Assembly: GCF_009833965.1 (NCBI RefSeq)
Contig: NZ_CP047165.1
Span: 124,001 to 188,000 of the forward strand
DNA: 64,000 nt
Origin: Pelistega ratti
GTDB taxonomy: Bacteria; Pseudomonadota; Gammaproteobacteria; Burkholderiales; Burkholderiaceae_B
Direction of reading: 5' to 3'
The notes below the pieces were generated by a model. It ran no database searches. It saw nothing but the letters and a program-made list of their open reading frames with translations, and was not told the origin of the DNA. This document shows, piece after piece, positions 26,627-36,108 of this stretch (positions are counted from its first letter, which is position 1; every line of letters begins with the position of its first letter). The translations under genes and the position numbers were made by a program.

Positions 26627-27481
26627 CTATAAATAAACTCGTTTACTTATCCATGTTTTTGTGGCAATAAATAATTGACTAATAGGGGCTAGGCTCATAC
26701 TTTTATCAAGTACCTGCCAATTATCTTTTGAAAGTGTTGCTAGTAACTTTAAACTTAAATTAATTTGAATAAGAATAGGACGAAGTGTCTTACGTTGATC
26801 AGGTGAAAGATAAGTAAGACCTTCTTTAAATAAATCCTTTACAAAAAGATATTGCGCCTGCATTAAAGACTGAAATGCCTCTGTATGTTGTCCATTAAGG
26901 ATATCAGCGGCTATCGCATTATGTTGACGTAAAAAATCCATAGGGATATAAATACGACCTTGTTGTGCATCAGCCCCCATATTTTGTAAGAATGAGGCAA
27001 AATGTAGTGCAACACCGATATGTTGAGCAAATCGAATATTGTCTTCTGTTGTGGTGGTTAATACTTGTGTGATTAGGCAAGTAAATGCACCTGTTTGCAT
27101 GGTGCAGAACTTTTTGAGACTTACCCAATCCAAATAACGATTATGGGTTAAGTCCATTTCAACAGATTCAATAATATAAGTAAAGAACTGTTGGCTTAGC
27201 TGATATTGCTTTATTGGCTCTACTAAGGCTTGGCTAATGGGGTGTTCGGGTTTTCCTTGGAAGAGTTGGTGAATTTCATTTTTCCACCACTCTATCTTTG
27301 CCCTTGCAACGGTACTATCACTAGCCGTATAGAGGATTTGAGTGACTTCATTAAAGAAAGCATAAAGTATTTGAATAGTTTCTTTTTGTTTTTCAGGTAC
27401 AAATAAATAAGCATAATATGCACTAGAGCCGACAGGATAGGTTTTTTCTTGGCAGTATTGAATGGAGGGTGTAGTAGCCAT
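26627..27481 (-). CDS. squalene/phytoene synthase family, probable pseudoenzyme
   Basis: 284 residues aligning along their length with HpnD-type presqualene diphosphate synthases (QYCQEKTYPVGSSAYYAYLF, ILYAFFNEV, VARAKIEWWKNEI, GRIYIPMDFLRQH). The first Asp-rich motif, normally VDDVVDE, reads TQILYTA (residues 47-53). The second, normally NIIRDVGED, reads SFLQNMGAD (163-171). Most magnesium-binding acidic residues needed for prenyl-diphosphate chemistry are thus lost, while the frame and fold-defining parts remain. It is more likely a structural or assembly protein than a synthase; human NDUFAF6 is a known non-catalytic member of this fold. No other hopanoid or carotenoid gene is nearby. Convergent with nnrS. 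Confidence 0.8.
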   Translation of the reverse strand: MATTPSIQYCQEKTYPVGSSAYYAYLFVPEKQKETIQILYAFFNEVTQILYTASDSTVARAKIEWWKNEIHQLFQGKPEHPISQALVEPIKQYQLSQQFFTYIIESVEMDLTHNRYLDWVSLKKFCTMQTGAFTCLITQVLTTTTEDNIRFAQHIGVALHFASFLQNMGADAQQGRIYIPMDFLRQHNAIAADILNGQHTEAFQSLMQAQYLFVKDLFKEGLTYLSPDQRKTLRPILIQINLSLKLLATLSKDNWQVLDKSMSLAPISQLFIATKTWISKRVYL

Positions 27482-27643
27482 AATACATCATGATAAAAAA
27501 TGAACAGCCTATTATAAAAGATATGATTGGAAAATGGGCAATAAGCCCATAGAATAAATAGTGCTAATCAATTCAATCCAGATGATATAGTCAAGGAATA
27601 TTAATTTAAGGCATTATCTTCTGTTACTAGCAATTGGTATTAA

Positions 27644-28336
27644 TTATTTTTCTTTGTACCAGGCGATAGCACGTTGTACAAGGGTAAGTGTTGCATCAAT
27701 ATAGCGATGTGGTGTTTCTGCTGCCTCTTGTGCCAAAATAATCGGTATTTCTGTACAACCTAGGATAATGACTTCCGCACCCTTTTGAAATAATAATTCT
27801 TTTTGATGTTGCATTAAAGTACGTGCTTTGGGTAAATCCCCTGCTTTAAGGGCACAAATGCTTTCCCATACTGCTTTTTGATTGTAGGGATCAGGTTCTA
27901 TACAGTGTAAACCTCGTTTTTCAAGTTCTCTGCGATAGAGACCTTTTTCAATAGTAGCGGTAGAGGCTAAAACCCCAATTTGTGTTGCATTGAGGTTGAG
28001 TGCTGCTTCAGCCGCTGTTTCTAACATACTAAAAATAGGTACAGGACATTGTGCCTGTAAGGCTTTATCCCAATAATGAGCGGTATTACACGCAATAAGG
28101 ATACATTTAGCGCCACCTTGTACTAAGCGTTGCGTATATTCTTGCATAGCAGGTAAGGGAGAGGGACCATCACCTAAAATAGAGGCACTACGATCGGGAA
28201 TAGTTGGAATAGAGGAAACTAATATCGGAATATGCTCTTGGTCTCTTGTTGCCGGTGTATGATCGACAAATTTCTGTAGCATATCAACGGTTGCTGCAGG
28301 ACCCATACCTCCAAGAATACCAACAATTTTTTCCAT
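27644..28336 (-). CDS. aspartate/glutamate racemase family
   Basis: Cofactor-independent racemase fold, 230 residues. The two catalytic cysteines are present: Cys83 in IACNTAHYWD and Cys194 in LGCTEIPI; the start VGILGGMGPAATVDM is typical of the YgeA/RacD group. It makes or converts D-Asp/D-Glu or acts more broadly. Divergent from alr, with about 130 bp between, so this pair may serve D-amino-acid supply for the wall. Confidence 0.9.
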   Translation of the reverse strand: MEKIVGILGGMGPAATVDMLQKFVDHTPATRDQEHIPILVSSIPTIPDRSASILGDGPSPLPAMQEYTQRLVQGGAKCILIACNTAHYWDKALQAQCPVPIFSMLETAAEAALNLNATQIGVLASTATIEKGLYRRELEKRGLHCIEPDPYNQKAVWESICALKAGDLPKARTLMQHQKELLFQKGAEVIILGCTEIPIILAQEAAETPHRYIDATLTLVQRAIAWYKEK

Positions 28337-28469
28337 TTCTGCTTAACCAATTATGTATCTTAAAACCAGTCATTATATACCTAAATAATCCTTGGTAGCG
28401 TTTAGTTATAGTTGATAAGTTATAATAAACTTTAGTAAATAATGAATGGATTGTTTTAGGAGATTTTTA

Positions 28470-29612
28470 ATGCCGCGTCCAATACTTGCAACAATTTCTA
28501 CAGAGGCAATGGCATATAACTTAGCACAGGTCAAATCACGGATTCAACAGGTGCAACAATCCTCACTTGCTTATGCTCATCGACAAGTAATGACAATAGC
28601 GGTTATTAAAGCAAATGCTTATGGTCATGGTACGCTTAATGCGATAAAAGGTTTCGCACAAGCTGATGCATTAGGTATGATTGATTTAGCCGATGCAGTA
28701 TTATGTCGAGAAAATGGGTGGGATAAGCCGATTTTGTTATTAGAGGGATTTTTTGATGCATCAGATATTCCCCTTTTACAGCATTATCAATTAACAACCG
28801 CTATTCACCATGATGAACAAGTGGCTCTGTTATCAGAAGCAAAGGCAGTTGGAAAACCCATTGATGTCATGGTGAAATTTAATACAGGTATGAATCGCTT
28901 AGGATTTCATATCAGTAGAGCATCTCATGTTCTTGATCAATTACATCAATTACAAAAAAATAATATTGTTGGGCGTATAGGCTGTATGACGCATTTTGCT
29001 AATGCGGATTTATGCCATGATGCGGTAGATGAATCGCTTGCACAGATGAACCGTATTAAAGATTTATTTGGGAATAGGGTAAGTGTGTGTAATTCAGCAG
29101 CGAGTTTGCGTTATCCTGAGTTTGCCTTGGTGGGAACTGAAAATTGGATTCGCCCAGGCATTTGTCTTTATGGTTCAACACCCTTTCAAACGGATAAAGA
29201 AGGTATCCCTGATGTCGTTTTTAAACCTGTGATGACATTGACTGCACGAGTGTTAGCGGTGCAATCTATTCAAAAAGGTGCTTCTATTGGGTATGGTTCT
29301 ACCTTTACAGCAACAGAAGCTATGCGTATTGCGGTAGTTGCCTGTGGCTATGCAGATGGTTATCCTCGAAGTGCCAAGTTAGGTACGCCTGTGACGGTAG
29401 ATGGTATAGATAGCCGAATTATTGGTCGGGTATCGATGGATATGCTAACGGTAGATATTACGCATATTCCAAATGCGGGTGTACATTCTAAGGTGGTATT
29501 GTGGGGTGAAGGTGGGCCTAGTATTGACCAAGTAGCAGATAGTGCTGGGCGTATTGGCTATGAGCTAATGTGTAATTTGGCAAAACGTGTGCCTCTGCAA
29601 ATTGTTGAATAA
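28470..29612 (+). CDS. alr: alanine racemase
   Basis: PLP enzyme making D-alanine. Lys47 in AVIKANAYGHG holds PLP, and the catalytic Tyr is in SIGYGSTFTA. The N-terminal TIM barrel and C-terminal beta domain (RIIGRVSMDMLTVDIT) are complete, giving 380 residues. I use ATG 28470 because TAGGAG stands 6 bp upstream; an ATG at 28446 would place that ribosome site inside the gene and add eight non-conserved residues. radA follows after 16 bp. Confidence 0.95.
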   Translation: MPRPILATISTEAMAYNLAQVKSRIQQVQQSSLAYAHRQVMTIAVIKANAYGHGTLNAIKGFAQADALGMIDLADAVLCRENGWDKPILLLEGFFDASDIPLLQHYQLTTAIHHDEQVALLSEAKAVGKPIDVMVKFNTGMNRLGFHISRASHVLDQLHQLQKNNIVGRIGCMTHFANADLCHDAVDESLAQMNRIKDLFGNRVSVCNSAASLRYPEFALVGTENWIRPGICLYGSTPFQTDKEGIPDVVFKPVMTLTARVLAVQSIQKGASIGYGSTFTATEAMRIAVVACGYADGYPRSAKLGTPVTVDGIDSRIIGRVSMDMLTVDITHIPNAGVHSKVVLWGEGGPSIDQVADSAGRIGYELMCNLAKRVPLQIVE

Positions 29613-29628
29613 TGATTAAAGGAATAAA

Positions 29629-30987
29629 ATGGCAAAGGCAAAAACCAGTTTTGTATGTCAAGAATGTGGTGGTGTAAGTACCAAATGGCAAGGTCGTTGT
29701 CCCCATTGTCAGCAGTGGAATACGATGGTTGAGTTTGTTGAGAAAAGTACATCCGCTCATCAAAATCGTTTTGCTCATTTGGCACAAACAGCTCCCATTA
29801 AAATCCTTTCAGAGGTCGTTGCGACAGAAGTTCCTCGTATTCTAACGGGTTTATCAGAATTTGACCGTGTTTTAGGGGGTGGTTTAGTACCCGGTGGTGT
29901 TGTTCTCATTGGGGGTGATCCGGGGATAGGTAAATCAACTCTCTTAATTCAAGCATTATCCTATCTATCTATTCAGCATGATGTTTTATATGTAACAGGT
30001 GAAGAGTCGGCAGAGCAAGTGGCATTAAGAGCTAATCGATTAGAGTTAGAAACAAAAAATGTTAAATTATTAGCTGAAATTCAATTAGAAGCGATTCAAA
30101 CTGCCTTACAATCAGAACGTCCTAAGATAGCAGTTATTGACTCTATTCAAACGCTTTTTTCAGGTGAGCTGACGGCGGCTCCTGGATCTGTTTCTCAAGT
30201 ACGAGAATGTGCTGCTCAACTGACACGTATTGCAAAACAAAATGGTATTGCTATTGTGATGATTGGACACGTTACCAAAGATGGAACATTGGCTGGTCCA
30301 AGAGTGCTAGAGCATATTGTTGATACGGTTTTATATTTTGAAGGAGAAAGTGATTCAACACATCGCTTAATCCGTGCTTTTAAAAATCGTTTTGGTGCGG
30401 TGAATGAGTTAGGTGTTTTTGCGATGACTGATAAGGGGCTTAAAGGAATTAATAACCCTTCAGCCATTTTTCTTTCGCAACATAATGAGGATATTCCCGG
30501 ATCCTGTGTGATGGCAACACAGGAGGGAACACGCCCTTTATTAGTGGAAATACAAGCATTGGTTGATAATGCGCATGTCCCTAATCCCAGAAGATTGAGT
30601 TTGGGGATTGACGGAGGACGTTTAGCCATGCTTTTAGCTGTCTTAAACCGCCATGTAGGTATTGTTACTTTTGATCAAGATGTTTTTGTGAATGCTGTTG
30701 GCGGTGTCCGTATTACAGAAACTGCCGCTGATTTGCCTGTATTATTATCTATTATTTCTTCTTTGCGTGATAAACCTCTTCCCAAAGGACTTTTTGCTTT
30801 TGGTGAAATTGGTTTGGCAGGAGAGATTCGACCAGCCTCAAGAGGGCAAGAGCGTTTAAAAGAAGCGGCAAAATTAGGATTTAAAATCGCTATGATTCCT
30901 AAGCATAATATGCCTAAACAAACGATTGATGGTTTAACACTATGGCCTGTTTCTCGCTTAGATGATGTCGTTAATTATTTACGATAA
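29629..30987 (+). CDS. radA: DNA repair ATPase RadA
   Basis: Branch-migration helicase for recombination intermediates, 452 residues. The N-terminal zinc finger has Cys10, Cys13, Cys24 and Cys27. Walker A GGDPGIGKST is at 95-104, and the RadA-specific KNRFG motif is in FKNRFGAVNELG. A C-terminal Lon-like domain follows (about 290-450, VGGVRITETAADLPVLL). AGGAA stands before the ATG; co-transcribed with alr, as in many Betaproteobacteria. Confidence 0.97.
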   Translation: MAKAKTSFVCQECGGVSTKWQGRCPHCQQWNTMVEFVEKSTSAHQNRFAHLAQTAPIKILSEVVATEVPRILTGLSEFDRVLGGGLVPGGVVLIGGDPGIGKSTLLIQALSYLSIQHDVLYVTGEESAEQVALRANRLELETKNVKLLAEIQLEAIQTALQSERPKIAVIDSIQTLFSGELTAAPGSVSQVRECAAQLTRIAKQNGIAIVMIGHVTKDGTLAGPRVLEHIVDTVLYFEGESDSTHRLIRAFKNRFGAVNELGVFAMTDKGLKGINNPSAIFLSQHNEDIPGSCVMATQEGTRPLLVEIQALVDNAHVPNPRRLSLGIDGGRLAMLLAVLNRHVGIVTFDQDVFVNAVGGVRITETAADLPVLLSIISSLRDKPLPKGLFAFGEIGLAGEIRPASRGQERLKEAAKLGFKIAMIPKHNMPKQTIDGLTLWPVSRLDDVVNYLR

Positions 30988-31079
30988 GTAAATAATAAGA
31001 GCGATTGAAAGTATATAAAATAGGTACTGTAAAAGTTTTATTTCTCATATAGAGCAAGATAGGATAGGTGAAGGAACAA

Positions 31080-31805
31080 ATGAGTTTAGTAGCTAATAAA
31101 GATAAGCGTATTCGGTGCGTTGTTCCGCAATGGCAATCTATAATTGATGAGCATTTTTTTCTTTTTAATCAAGCAATTGATCAATTAAATCCCTCTATAG
31201 ATACGCCTTATCAATCTATCCAAGCGGTATCATCAGGAGGAAGAAATGCGGCATGGTATGTAGAACATCCCTTATTTTCAGGCGTATTGAGACAATATCG
31301 AAGAGGGGGGTTACTTGGGAAAATTATCCATCAACGTTATGTATGGAAAAATGCGTTAGAGACACGTTCTTGGGCAGAATTTGATATGATGCAGTATTTA
31401 TATACACAGTCTTTCCCTGTGCCAAGACCGGTTGCTGCTATGTATAAGCGATATGCTTGCTTTTATGAAGCTGCTTTGATAACAGAAAGGATTGAGGGGG
31501 CAAGAACCTTAGTGGAGGTGATTAAAACCTTATCTCCATCTGAGCATGTAGATTATGCAACGAAAGTAGCCACTGTTATTAAGCAAATGCATTGTTTATT
31601 GGTCAATCATGCTGATCTTAATGCATTTAATATTTTAGTAGATAATAAGGGTAAAATTTATATAATTGATTTTGATAAAAGTCGCCGAGAAACGACTCAA
31701 GGTAAATGGTGCGAGGCAAATTTAGATCGATTGGAAAGACACCTTAAAAAAGTCCTTGGCGAGCTTGGGTTTGCATTTATGACACACATTCGACAAAAAT
31801 ATTGA
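31080..31805 (+). CDS. 3-deoxy-D-manno-octulosonic acid kinase-like (KdkA/InaA)
   Basis: Small lipopolysaccharide kinase, 241 residues. The N-terminal part has SGGRNAAWYVEHP and LRQYRRGGLLGKII, typical of KdkA. The kinase core shows the catalytic HADLNAFNILVD loop and the metal-binding IDFDKSR. KdkA phosphorylates Kdo of lipid A-Kdo in organisms with a single Kdo, such as Haemophilus and Bordetella. Start at ATG 31080 behind GAAGGA; a GTG at 31068 with AGGATAG is an alternative adding four residues. kdsA elsewhere in the window fits a Kdo pathway. Confidence 0.85.
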   Translation: MSLVANKDKRIRCVVPQWQSIIDEHFFLFNQAIDQLNPSIDTPYQSIQAVSSGGRNAAWYVEHPLFSGVLRQYRRGGLLGKIIHQRYVWKNALETRSWAEFDMMQYLYTQSFPVPRPVAAMYKRYACFYEAALITERIEGARTLVEVIKTLSPSEHVDYATKVATVIKQMHCLLVNHADLNAFNILVDNKGKIYIIDFDKSRRETTQGKWCEANLDRLERHLKKVLGELGFAFMTHIRQKY

Positions 31806-31981
31806 CCATATCGAAAAAAAATAGTGCAACTTTTGAAAAAAACCTTATTATTAGAAAACACCAGTAAATTTCAATTTAATTGATAATGGTGATTTATTCA
31901 TTATGATGAATAATACTACGGAGAACTTCATCGCTGATGATGGAGGTGTCGTTAATACCTTTTTAAGATAGAGGGCATTCA

Positions 31982-33085
31982 ATGAAATTTAAGTTTTTAG
32001 GTAAACTTTCTGTTGTGGCAACTGTATTAGCTGCCTCACTATCTATTGCTCATGCACAAGAAAAAATTGTTAATGTGTATAACTGGGCAGAATATACCAC
32101 AAAAGATACGATCCCTGATTTTGAGAAACGTACAGGTATTAAGGTACGTTACGATACCTATGATACGAATGATATTTTACAAGCCAAATTACTGACAGGT
32201 AAATCAGGTTATGATGTAGTTGTTCCTTCTACGCATTATGCTTCTCGCCAAATTGAAGCTGGTTTATTGCAAAAACTGGACAAAAGTAAGATTCCTAATT
32301 GGGAGCATTTAGACCCAGAAATTATGGCTATTGTGGCACAAGTTGATCCCGGTAATGAATACCTTATTCCATGGGGATTTGGGACAGATGGTTTAGGCTT
32401 TAATGTGACCAAGGCGAAAGAAATTCTTGGTCAGGATGTTGATTTAGCAGACTGGGACTTATTATTTAAACCAGAAAATGCAGCTAAATTAAAGCAATGC
32501 GGTATTTCTATTTTAGATGAACCAGCACAAGTATTCCCTGCGGTACTACACTATATTGGTAAAGATCCTAATAGTACCAATCCTGATGATTACCGTGAGG
32601 CACTTAATGTGTTGAAACAAATCCGCCCCTATATTCGCCAGTTTAGTTCATCAGGATATATTAATGAGTTAGCCTCTGGTGATTTATGTATGGTATATGG
32701 TTTTAATGGTGATGTACTCATTGGTGCAGATCGTGCTAAAGAAGCTAAACAACCATTTGTAGTGGATTACTTTATTCCAAAAGGTGGTGCACCTGTTTGG
32801 TTTGATACAATGGCAATTGCCAAAGATGCTAAAAATGTAGATGAAGCGCATGCTTTTATCAACTACATTGAAGATCCTGAGGTACATGCAGCGATTACGA
32901 ATCAAATGTTTTATCCTAATGCTAATAAAATAGCGCGTAACTATGTCAAACCTGAGATTGCTAATAACGAAATGCTTTACCCTGATGCAGAAGTGGCAAA
33001 AACATTATTTGTTATCAAACCGCAATCTTTACAAATACTTCGCCTACAAACACGTTTATGGGCAGAGTTGAAATCGGGTAAATAA
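31982..33085 (+). CDS. potF: putrescine/spermidine ABC transporter, binding protein
   Basis: Periplasmic polyamine-binding protein, 367 residues, with signal peptide MKFKFLGKLSVVATVLAASL and cleavage after AHA. Polyamine pocket residues are seen in VYNWAEYTTKD, TLLTG-like AKLLTGKSGYDVVVPS, WGFGTDGLGF and the acidic WFDTMAI. It resembles PotF (putrescine) more than PotD by overall pattern, but specificity is inferred. First gene of the transporter; a hairpin at 33137-33165 separates it from the ATPase gene, which may give more binding protein than transporter. Confidence 0.9.
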   Translation: MKFKFLGKLSVVATVLAASLSIAHAQEKIVNVYNWAEYTTKDTIPDFEKRTGIKVRYDTYDTNDILQAKLLTGKSGYDVVVPSTHYASRQIEAGLLQKLDKSKIPNWEHLDPEIMAIVAQVDPGNEYLIPWGFGTDGLGFNVTKAKEILGQDVDLADWDLLFKPENAAKLKQCGISILDEPAQVFPAVLHYIGKDPNSTNPDDYREALNVLKQIRPYIRQFSSSGYINELASGDLCMVYGFNGDVLIGADRAKEAKQPFVVDYFIPKGGAPVWFDTMAIAKDAKNVDEAHAFINYIEDPEVHAAITNQMFYPNANKIARNYVKPEIANNEMLYPDAEVAKTLFVIKPQSLQILRLQTRLWAELKSGK

Positions 33086-33136
33086 CCTCGGAACTAAGTA
33101 TTCGTCATGAAGAATACTTAGTTATGGATTAATATT

Positions 33137-33165
33137 AAATGACGCTATTTTTAATAGCGTCATTT
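33137..33165 (+). terminator. attenuating hairpin between potF and potG
   Basis: AAATGACGCTATT and AATAGCGTCATTT, a perfect 13-bp stem with a TTT loop, followed by only a short T tract (CTAC follows). Likely a partial terminator or 3' stabiliser of the potF message. Confidence 0.7.
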
Positions 33166-33281
33166 CTACAAAGATGAGATAGTAATTACACTGTTATCTA
33201 TATGAAAATAGTATCGTGTAAGCTGTTATGGATAAAGAGTAGATTCTTAACGATATTTAATAAAAGGAAAGATAAAGTATT

Positions 33282-34406
33282 ATGGAAGAAGGTCGCTTTA
33301 CGACACAATCAACGGATACAGATGAGTTTGTTAAATTAGTTGATGTGGTGAAGATTTTTGGTGAGACGATTGCAGTTAAATCAGTTAATTTATCGGTTAA
33401 ACGTAATGAGATTTTTGCTTTATTAGGGAGTTCAGGTTCAGGTAAATCAACCTTGTTGAGAATGTTGGCTGGGTTTGAGCAACCTACATCAGGTCAAATT
33501 CTCTTAGATGGGGTTGATATTTCTACCATACCACCTTATAAACGTCCTGTTAATATGATGTTCCAATCCTATGCTTTATTTCCGCATATGACAGTTGAGG
33601 CTAATGTAGCATTTGGTTTAAAGCAAGAGGGTGTAGATAAGCAAGAAATTCATGATCGTGTATTTGAAGCCTTAGACCTTGTTCAAATGGCAGGCTATGC
33701 TCGTCGCAAACCATCACAACTTTCAGGTGGGCAACAACAGCGCGTTGCTTTAGCACGCAGTCTCGTAAAACGCCCTAAATTATTACTGCTTGATGAGCCT
33801 ATGTCAGCATTGGATAAGCAAATTCGTCAAAAAACACAGTTAGAGTTACTCAAAATTTTGGATTCAGTTGGTGTAACGTGTATTATGGTGACGCATGACC
33901 AAGAAGAGGCAATGACGATGGCACATCGCTTAGCAGTGATGACAGATGGTGAAATTATCCAATATGGTACGCCTCATGAAGTTTATACTTTCCCCAACTC
34001 ACAATTTGTAGCAAGCTTTATTGGATCAACCAATATTTTTACAGGAACGATTGTCGTTGACGAACCCGATCACGTTATTATTGAGAGTGATGAATTAATG
34101 CGTCCCATGTATGTAAACCATGGTGTTTCAGAGCCATTGGGGATGGAGGTTTTTGTTTCCATTCGTCCAGAACAAATTCGTGTTTTACGGGATCAGCCAG
34201 AAGATGAGACCAATGTGGGACATGGTATCGTAACACACGTGGCATGGATGGGTTCTTACCTACGCTATCAGATTCGGTTAGATGCAGGTAAAGTGATTGA
34301 AGCAAGTGTGCCTAATACACGCTTATTACAAGAAGAGCCTCCCGGTATTGATGATGAGGTCTATGTGACTTGGGGGCCAGATAGTGGGACGGTCTTACCA
34401 TCATGA
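33282..34406 (+). CDS. potG: polyamine ABC transporter, ATPase
   Basis: 374 residues. Walker A GSSGSGKST, Q-loop MMFQSYALFPHM, signature LSGGQQQRVALARSL, Walker B LLLLDEPMSALD and the switch His in MVTHDQEEA are intact. The C-terminal 100 residues form the TOBE regulatory domain (FVSIRPEQIRVL). AAAGGAAAG stands before the ATG. Overlaps the next permease by 4 bp (ATGA), so translation is coupled. Confidence 0.94.
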   Translation: MEEGRFTTQSTDTDEFVKLVDVVKIFGETIAVKSVNLSVKRNEIFALLGSSGSGKSTLLRMLAGFEQPTSGQILLDGVDISTIPPYKRPVNMMFQSYALFPHMTVEANVAFGLKQEGVDKQEIHDRVFEALDLVQMAGYARRKPSQLSGGQQQRVALARSLVKRPKLLLLDEPMSALDKQIRQKTQLELLKILDSVGVTCIMVTHDQEEAMTMAHRLAVMTDGEIIQYGTPHEVYTFPNSQFVASFIGSTNIFTGTIVVDEPDHVIIESDELMRPMYVNHGVSEPLGMEVFVSIRPEQIRVLRDQPEDETNVGHGIVTHVAWMGSYLRYQIRLDAGKVIEASVPNTRLLQEEPPGIDDEVYVTWGPDSGTVLPS

Positions 34407-35314
34407 TGAATAATTTTTCCTTTAAAAACCTAAAGCCAGATCAACATAAAATGGCGATTATTCCGCCGTTTGCTTGGTTAGTGTTATTTTTATTAGTTCC
34501 CTTTTTAATTGTTTTAAAAATTAGTTTTGCGGAATCTACTTTTGGTATTCCACCTTATTCTAATTTGCTTGAATTTAAAGAGGGGGTTATTAGTCTTGCC
34601 TTACATTTAGAAGGATATATCCTTATCTTTACAGATGGGTTATTTTTTCATGCCTATTTAAACTCATTAAAAATGGCAGCCATTACCACCATCGTCTGTA
34701 TTTTATTAGGCTATCCTATGGCATATTATATTGCTCGTGCCTCTGAGAAAACGCGTAATATTTTGCTATTGTTGGTGATTTTACCTTTCTGGACATCTCT
34801 TTTACTGCGTGTTTATGCCTGGGTTGGTATCTTGCGTAATGAGGGTTTATTAAACAATGCTTTAATGTGGTTAGGGATTATTGATACGCCAATAGAGCTT
34901 TATCGTACAGATATTGCGGTATATATTGGCATGGTATATACCTATTTGCCATTCTTTATTCTTCCGCTATATACCAACTTACTTAAATTAGATCAACGCT
35001 TATTAGATGCAGCTTCTGATTTAGGGGCAAAACCTTTTAGTACATTTTGGCATATTACATTGCCTTTATCTATGCCCGGTGTTATCTCGGGTGCTATGCT
35101 CGTATTTATCCCCACAGTAGGTGAATATGTGATTCCTGAGTTATTAGGTGGAACAGATGTGTATATGATTGGTCGAGTGATGTGGGATCAATACTTTACT
35201 GATTCTAATTGGCCTGTTGCAGCAGCTGTGGCGGTATGTATGATTCTATTACTTTTAGTACCTTTAGTAATTTATCAACGTAGCCAAGCACAACTCATGA
35301 AGGAGGATAAATAA
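34403..35314 (+). CDS. potH: polyamine ABC transporter, permease 1
   Basis: 303 residues, six membrane segments, with the ATPase-contacting EAA loop (LLDAASDLGAKPFSTFWHIT, then LPLSMPG). First of two membrane subunits of the PotFGHI system. It overlaps potI by one base (TAATG). Confidence 0.94.
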   Translation: MMNNFSFKNLKPDQHKMAIIPPFAWLVLFLLVPFLIVLKISFAESTFGIPPYSNLLEFKEGVISLALHLEGYILIFTDGLFFHAYLNSLKMAAITTIVCILLGYPMAYYIARASEKTRNILLLLVILPFWTSLLLRVYAWVGILRNEGLLNNALMWLGIIDTPIELYRTDIAVYIGMVYTYLPFFILPLYTNLLKLDQRLLDAASDLGAKPFSTFWHITLPLSMPGVISGAMLVFIPTVGEYVIPELLGGTDVYMIGRVMWDQYFTDSNWPVAAAVAVCMILLLLVPLVIYQRSQAQLMKEDK

Positions 35315-36102
35315 TGGGATCAACACGTTGGTTTAAATGGCTTTCTCTAGGGATTGGATTTGCCTTTTTATATATTCCTATTATCTCAATGGTTGTCTTT
35401 TCATTTAATGACTCAGCTGTATCATCAACATGGAGTGGTTTTTCATTACGATGGTATGAGCGGTTATTTGAAGATACGGCTTTATTAAGTGCGGCTTGGT
35501 TATCCTTTAAAATTGCGGTAATGTCAGCCACAATGGCGGTAATTGTAGGGACATGGGCAGGCTATGTATTGGCAAGAAAAGGACCATTTAGAGGCTTTTC
35601 TCTTTATATTGGTATGCTAAATGCACCATTGGTTATTCCTGATGTGATTCTAGGGATTTCTATTTTATTGATGGTGATTGAAATTCGTCATTTAATTGGT
35701 TTCCCTGCTGAAAATGGCTCTTTCACGATCTGGTTAGGTCATGTAACGCTTTGTGTGGCATATGTCTCTGTTGTCGTTTCTTCTCGCGTTCGTGAGTTGG
35801 ATCGCTCTTTAGAAGAAGCTGCTTTAGATTTAGGGGCAACACCCTTAAAAGTATTTTTCTCGATTACCTTACCTTTACTTATCCCTGCTTTAGTGGCAGC
35901 ATGGTTATTAGCATTTACTTTGTCACTTGATGATGTTGTGATTGCCTCTTTTTTAAGTGGCCCTGGTTATACGACCTTACCTGTTGAGATATTCTCAAGA
36001 GTTCGTTTGGGTATCAAACCAGAAGTAAATGCCTTGGCAACCTTGTTTATCATTGGTGTAGGGGTATTGGTTATTGTTGCCAACCGTTTTCAGAAAAAAT
36101 AA
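35314..36102 (+). CDS. potI: polyamine ABC transporter, permease 2
   Basis: 262 residues, six membrane segments. The EAA loop reads LEEAALDLGATPLKVFFSIT followed by LPLLIPAL; pore-lining LSLDDVVIASFLSGPG is typical of PotC/PotI. It forms the channel with the product of the preceding gene. The ArsC-like gene begins 6 bp on and is probably in the same transcript. Confidence 0.94.
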   Translation: MGSTRWFKWLSLGIGFAFLYIPIISMVVFSFNDSAVSSTWSGFSLRWYERLFEDTALLSAAWLSFKIAVMSATMAVIVGTWAGYVLARKGPFRGFSLYIGMLNAPLVIPDVILGISILLMVIEIRHLIGFPAENGSFTIWLGHVTLCVAYVSVVVSSRVRELDRSLEEAALDLGATPLKVFFSITLPLLIPALVAAWLLAFTLSLDDVVIASFLSGPGYTTLPVEIFSRVRLGIKPEVNALATLFIIGVGVLVIVANRFQKK

Positions 36103-36108
36103 AACATA

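Noticed and set aside
30216..30629. Minus-strand 137-codon frame inside radA
   Set aside because: Lies wholly opposite the conserved ATPase core of radA, so it is a shadow despite its length.
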